DNA of 7,176 nt, from contig CALCHY010000388.1 in the NCBI GenBank assembly GCA_937907415.1, positions 1-7,176 of the forward strand. The letters are read 5' to 3'. Made by a program: the position numbers and the translations under genes. The stretch is from an uncultured Trueperaceae bacterium. Lineage in GTDB: Bacteria > Deinococcota > Deinococci > Deinococcales > Trueperaceae. Shown here in pieces: positions 5,761-7,176 of this stretch. Positions within the stretch are counted from its first letter, which is position 1. Every line of letters starts with the position of its first letter. The notes beneath the pieces are model-generated. The model saw nothing but the letters and a program-made list of their open reading frames with translations. It was not told where the DNA came from and did not search any database.

Positions 5761-6798
5761 CTAGCTGATATCGACTAGCTTGTCATAGGTGTGCGCCGAC
5801 AAACGAGCCAACTCGCCTGTAAGGAACTGCCTTAAGCGGTTAAGGGAATCGGTTCGTAAGTCGAAGTCCATGCAGATGTGTCGGTGAGACGGAAGGGCGT
5901 CCTGCACAAGCTGTACGTGTCTATACGTGTGTATTATCACGGTACTATTCGGGAGGGCTTGCAGCGCTTCAACAGTGTGCGGCTCACGGATGACAGTAAT
6001 GCGCTCCGGCGCGAAGTAAGTATGCAAGATTCCGAGCCCGACGGTTTGGAAGGTCCCACCGGCCACCAACGCCACCTGCTCTGACTGACCTAAGCTCACG
6101 AACTCCTCAACGGCGTCCATGGACACCTCGGCGATGATGTAAAGGATCTCTCCTGCGCGCTCCGTAATCTCGGCCAATCTGCGGCGGTACGTAATCAGCG
6201 ACGTAATCACGTGCGCATCATTCAGCAACATTAGAGCGGCCGGATCCGCCTCCTCAAGCCGTTCAAGCGCAAGGCAGTGAACCTCAACCGCCAGGCCATG
6301 CACGGATCGAGCCAACTGCTCTGCGTAAAGTTGCATGTTCGTGTGCTGCCGGGACACGAACACGAGCTTCAAGCTTACTGCCGGGTTTAGCCCGCTACGC
6401 GCTCTCAGTAGCTGATCCACGTCTTCTGCAGCCAGGCCAAGGGAAGCCAGCGAACTCATGGTCTTGTCGAGCACCGCGCTTGCGGCTTGAAGCATCCCGC
6501 TCCGCGCGGACTGCCGTAGGTTCTCGACCTCTACCACGCGCGTGCCGGCGCCTGTCATTGTGGTCAGTAGCCCCTCGGCCTGGAGCGCTTGATAAGTCCT
6601 GGATACGGTGGCGGCAGTGGTGCCGGTGAAGGCGGCCAGCGTCCTGACCGACGGCAAGTCGTTGCCAGCCTGAATTTGACCGGTGGCAATCTTGTTGCGG
6701 ATGGAGTGGGCCAACTGCTGTACGGGAGGGGAAGGGTCGTTGCGGTCAACGACAATCTCCCTTAGCCAAGGCCAACTCTGGAGTTCATCGTTCTTCAT
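5761..6798 (-). CDS. GntR-family transcriptional regulator with an unusual C-terminal domain
   Basis: The product has 345 residues. Residues about 24-90 form a winged helix of GntR type, closest to the YtrA style: PPVQQLAHSIRNKIATGQIQ (24-43), LPSVRTLA (48-55), recognition helix TAATVSRTYQALQAEGLL (61-78), and a wing with GAGTRV (83-88) matching the usual GxGTFV. The remaining 250 residues are not an aminotransferase (MocR), and I see none of the hallmarks of FadR or UTRA effector domains. They alternate hydrophobic strands and helices (LKLVFVSRQ 143-151, AHVITSLITY 195-204, ILYIIAEV 218-225, VALVAGG 242-248, ITVIREP 267-273, STVIIHTY 285-292), consistent with a two-lobed, periplasmic-binding-like ligand domain. 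An in-frame TAG (6814-6816) five codons upstream supports the ATG. The ribosome-binding site is weak (GGATGG, 10 bases away). It converges on the transporter operon, which it may regulate; that link is inference. Confidence 0.9.
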   Translation of the reverse strand: MKNDELQSWPWLREIVVDRNDPSPPVQQLAHSIRNKIATGQIQAGNDLPSVRTLAAFTGTTAATVSRTYQALQAEGLLTTMTGAGTRVVEVENLRQSARSGMLQAASAVLDKTMSSLASLGLAAEDVDQLLRARSGLNPAVSLKLVFVSRQHTNMQLYAEQLARSVHGLAVEVHCLALERLEEADPAALMLLNDAHVITSLITYRRRLAEITERAGEILYIIAEVSMDAVEEFVSLGQSEQVALVAGGTFQTVGLGILHTYFAPERITVIREPHTVEALQALPNSTVIIHTYRHVQLVQDALPSHRHICMDFDLRTDSLNRLRQFLTGELARLSAHTYDKLVDIS

Positions 6799-6868
6799 GT
6801 CAGCCAGACCATCCTACCCCGTTCCCCCATTCGGCGGGGAATGCGAAGTACCGCTTGGCGCGGCTTAG

Positions 6869-7033
6869 GTGCTTGCGGCCCCCCGCAAATCTGCGCGCAA
6901 GGAATGGTTCAACCCTTCTGCGGAGTACAAGGAGGCAGCTCGGAACGTTGGCCTACTACTGGCCGCCTCGCTCTTATGCGTCGCTCTAGCGCGCCTCGCA
7001 CTGTCGCTGGAACCTAGCCTCAGGCCTAGGTAA
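6869..7033 (+). CDS. Possible 54-residue single-pass membrane peptide
   Basis: An open frame starts at GTG, directly after an in-frame TAG (6866-6868), and ends at TAA. The basic N-terminal part (KSARKEWFNPSAEYKEAARN, 8-27) is followed by a hydrophobic helix (GLLLAASLLCVALARLALSL, 28-47) and a short basic tail (RPR). Roughly two thirds of third codon positions are G or C, similar to its neighbours. Against it: there is no Shine-Dalgarno before the GTG, no other in-frame ATG, and I do not recognise a family. It is divergent from the GntR gene with a 70-base gap. It could be a real small membrane protein, a fragment of a larger lost gene, or chance. Confidence 0.35.
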   Translation: MLAAPRKSARKEWFNPSAEYKEAARNVGLLLAASLLCVALARLALSLEPSLRPR

Positions 7034-7069
7034 ACGAGGGAAAGAGCGAAACCGATGAAAACGCAAATA

Positions 7070-7091
7070 GCGAAGCAATGATTGGCTTCGC
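7070..7091 (+). terminator. Stem-loop after the possible small membrane peptide
   Basis: GCGAAGC (7070-7076) pairs with GCTTCGC (7085-7091) around an 8-base loop, followed by TTGT. It lies 37 bases after the TAA at 7031 and could terminate transcription of that small frame. The T-run is poor. Confidence 0.35.
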
Positions 7092-7099
7092 TTGTAAGG

Positions 7100-7149
7100 G
7101 CTTGTTCGGGCTCCCCGCCACCTAAGCGCCCTCTCTATGACGAACAAGC
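7100..7149. repeat. 9-bp inverted repeat overlapping the right-edge hairpin
   Basis: GCTTGTTCG (7100-7108) is the exact reverse complement of CGAACAAGC (7141-7149), with 32 bases between. Its right arm shares 7148-7149 with the GC-rich hairpin that follows, so the two structures would compete in RNA. Confidence 0.4.
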
Positions 7150-7173
7150 GCGCGCCAGTTACCCGGCGCGCGC
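7148..7173 (-). terminator. GC-rich stem-loop at the right edge
   Basis: GCGCGCGCC (7148-7156) pairs perfectly with GGCGCGCGC (7165-7173) around an 8-base loop. Read on the minus strand, it is followed by TTGTTCG, a weak T-run, so it may end a leftward gene located beyond the window. Plus-strand use cannot be judged because the sequence stops 3 bases later. Confidence 0.45.
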
Positions 7174-7176
7174 CTC

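Noticed and set aside
6822..6841. TTCCCC/GGGGAA 6-bp inverted repeat upstream of the GntR gene
   Set aside because: It is short and low in complexity, with no T-run and no match to the leader palindrome at 361-390, so not enough to call an operator or terminator.
1..7176. tRNA, rRNA, CRISPR array, transposase or phage genes
   Set aside because: I looked for cloverleaf arms, regularly spaced direct repeats and transposase or integrase motifs and saw none.

Overview
The window reads as one nutrient-uptake locus from a bacterium of moderately high GC. Third codon positions favour G/C, but CTA leucine codons, TAG stops and the tetranucleotide CTAG are all used freely. The solute-binding protein has a plain Sec signal peptide ending in G-M-A before Gln, with no lipobox cysteine. 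That points to a diderm or Deinococcota-like envelope rather than a classical Gram-positive one. A Deinococcota (for example Trueperaceae) or Chloroflexota-like origin is a guess from sequence style, not something the window proves.

Layout, left to right. Positions 1 to about 324 hold the decayed C-terminal domain of a 5'-nucleotidase (UshA-like), open at the left edge and broken by in-frame stops. About 250 bp of non-coding DNA follows, with two inverted repeats and a weak promoter candidate. A plus-strand operon comes next: a family 5 peptide/nickel-type substrate-binding protein (578-2080), a perfect 16-bp hairpin, a DppB-type permease (2142-3059), a DppC-type permease overlapping it by 8 bp (3052-3900), then two tandem paralogous TPR proteins (3927-4775 and 4795-5613) where the ATPase genes are usually found. 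A hairpin at 5663-5692 closes the operon. A GntR-family regulator (5761-6798) points back towards it from the minus strand. To its right, 6869-7033 could encode a 54-residue single-pass membrane peptide, and the last 110 bp contain several inverted repeats.

How the parts may work together. The binding protein captures a peptide-like or other small ligand outside the membrane. The two permeases form the channel. The ATP-hydrolysing subunits are not encoded here, so they must come from another locus if the transporter works. The two TPR proteins are translated close behind the permeases and have no signal peptide, so they are probably cytoplasmic and co-expressed with the transporter; their role is unknown. 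The GntR protein is a plausible local regulator, and its C-terminal half could bind a ligand. The least ordinary part of the locus is the ATPase-less transporter linked to a duplicated TPR pair.
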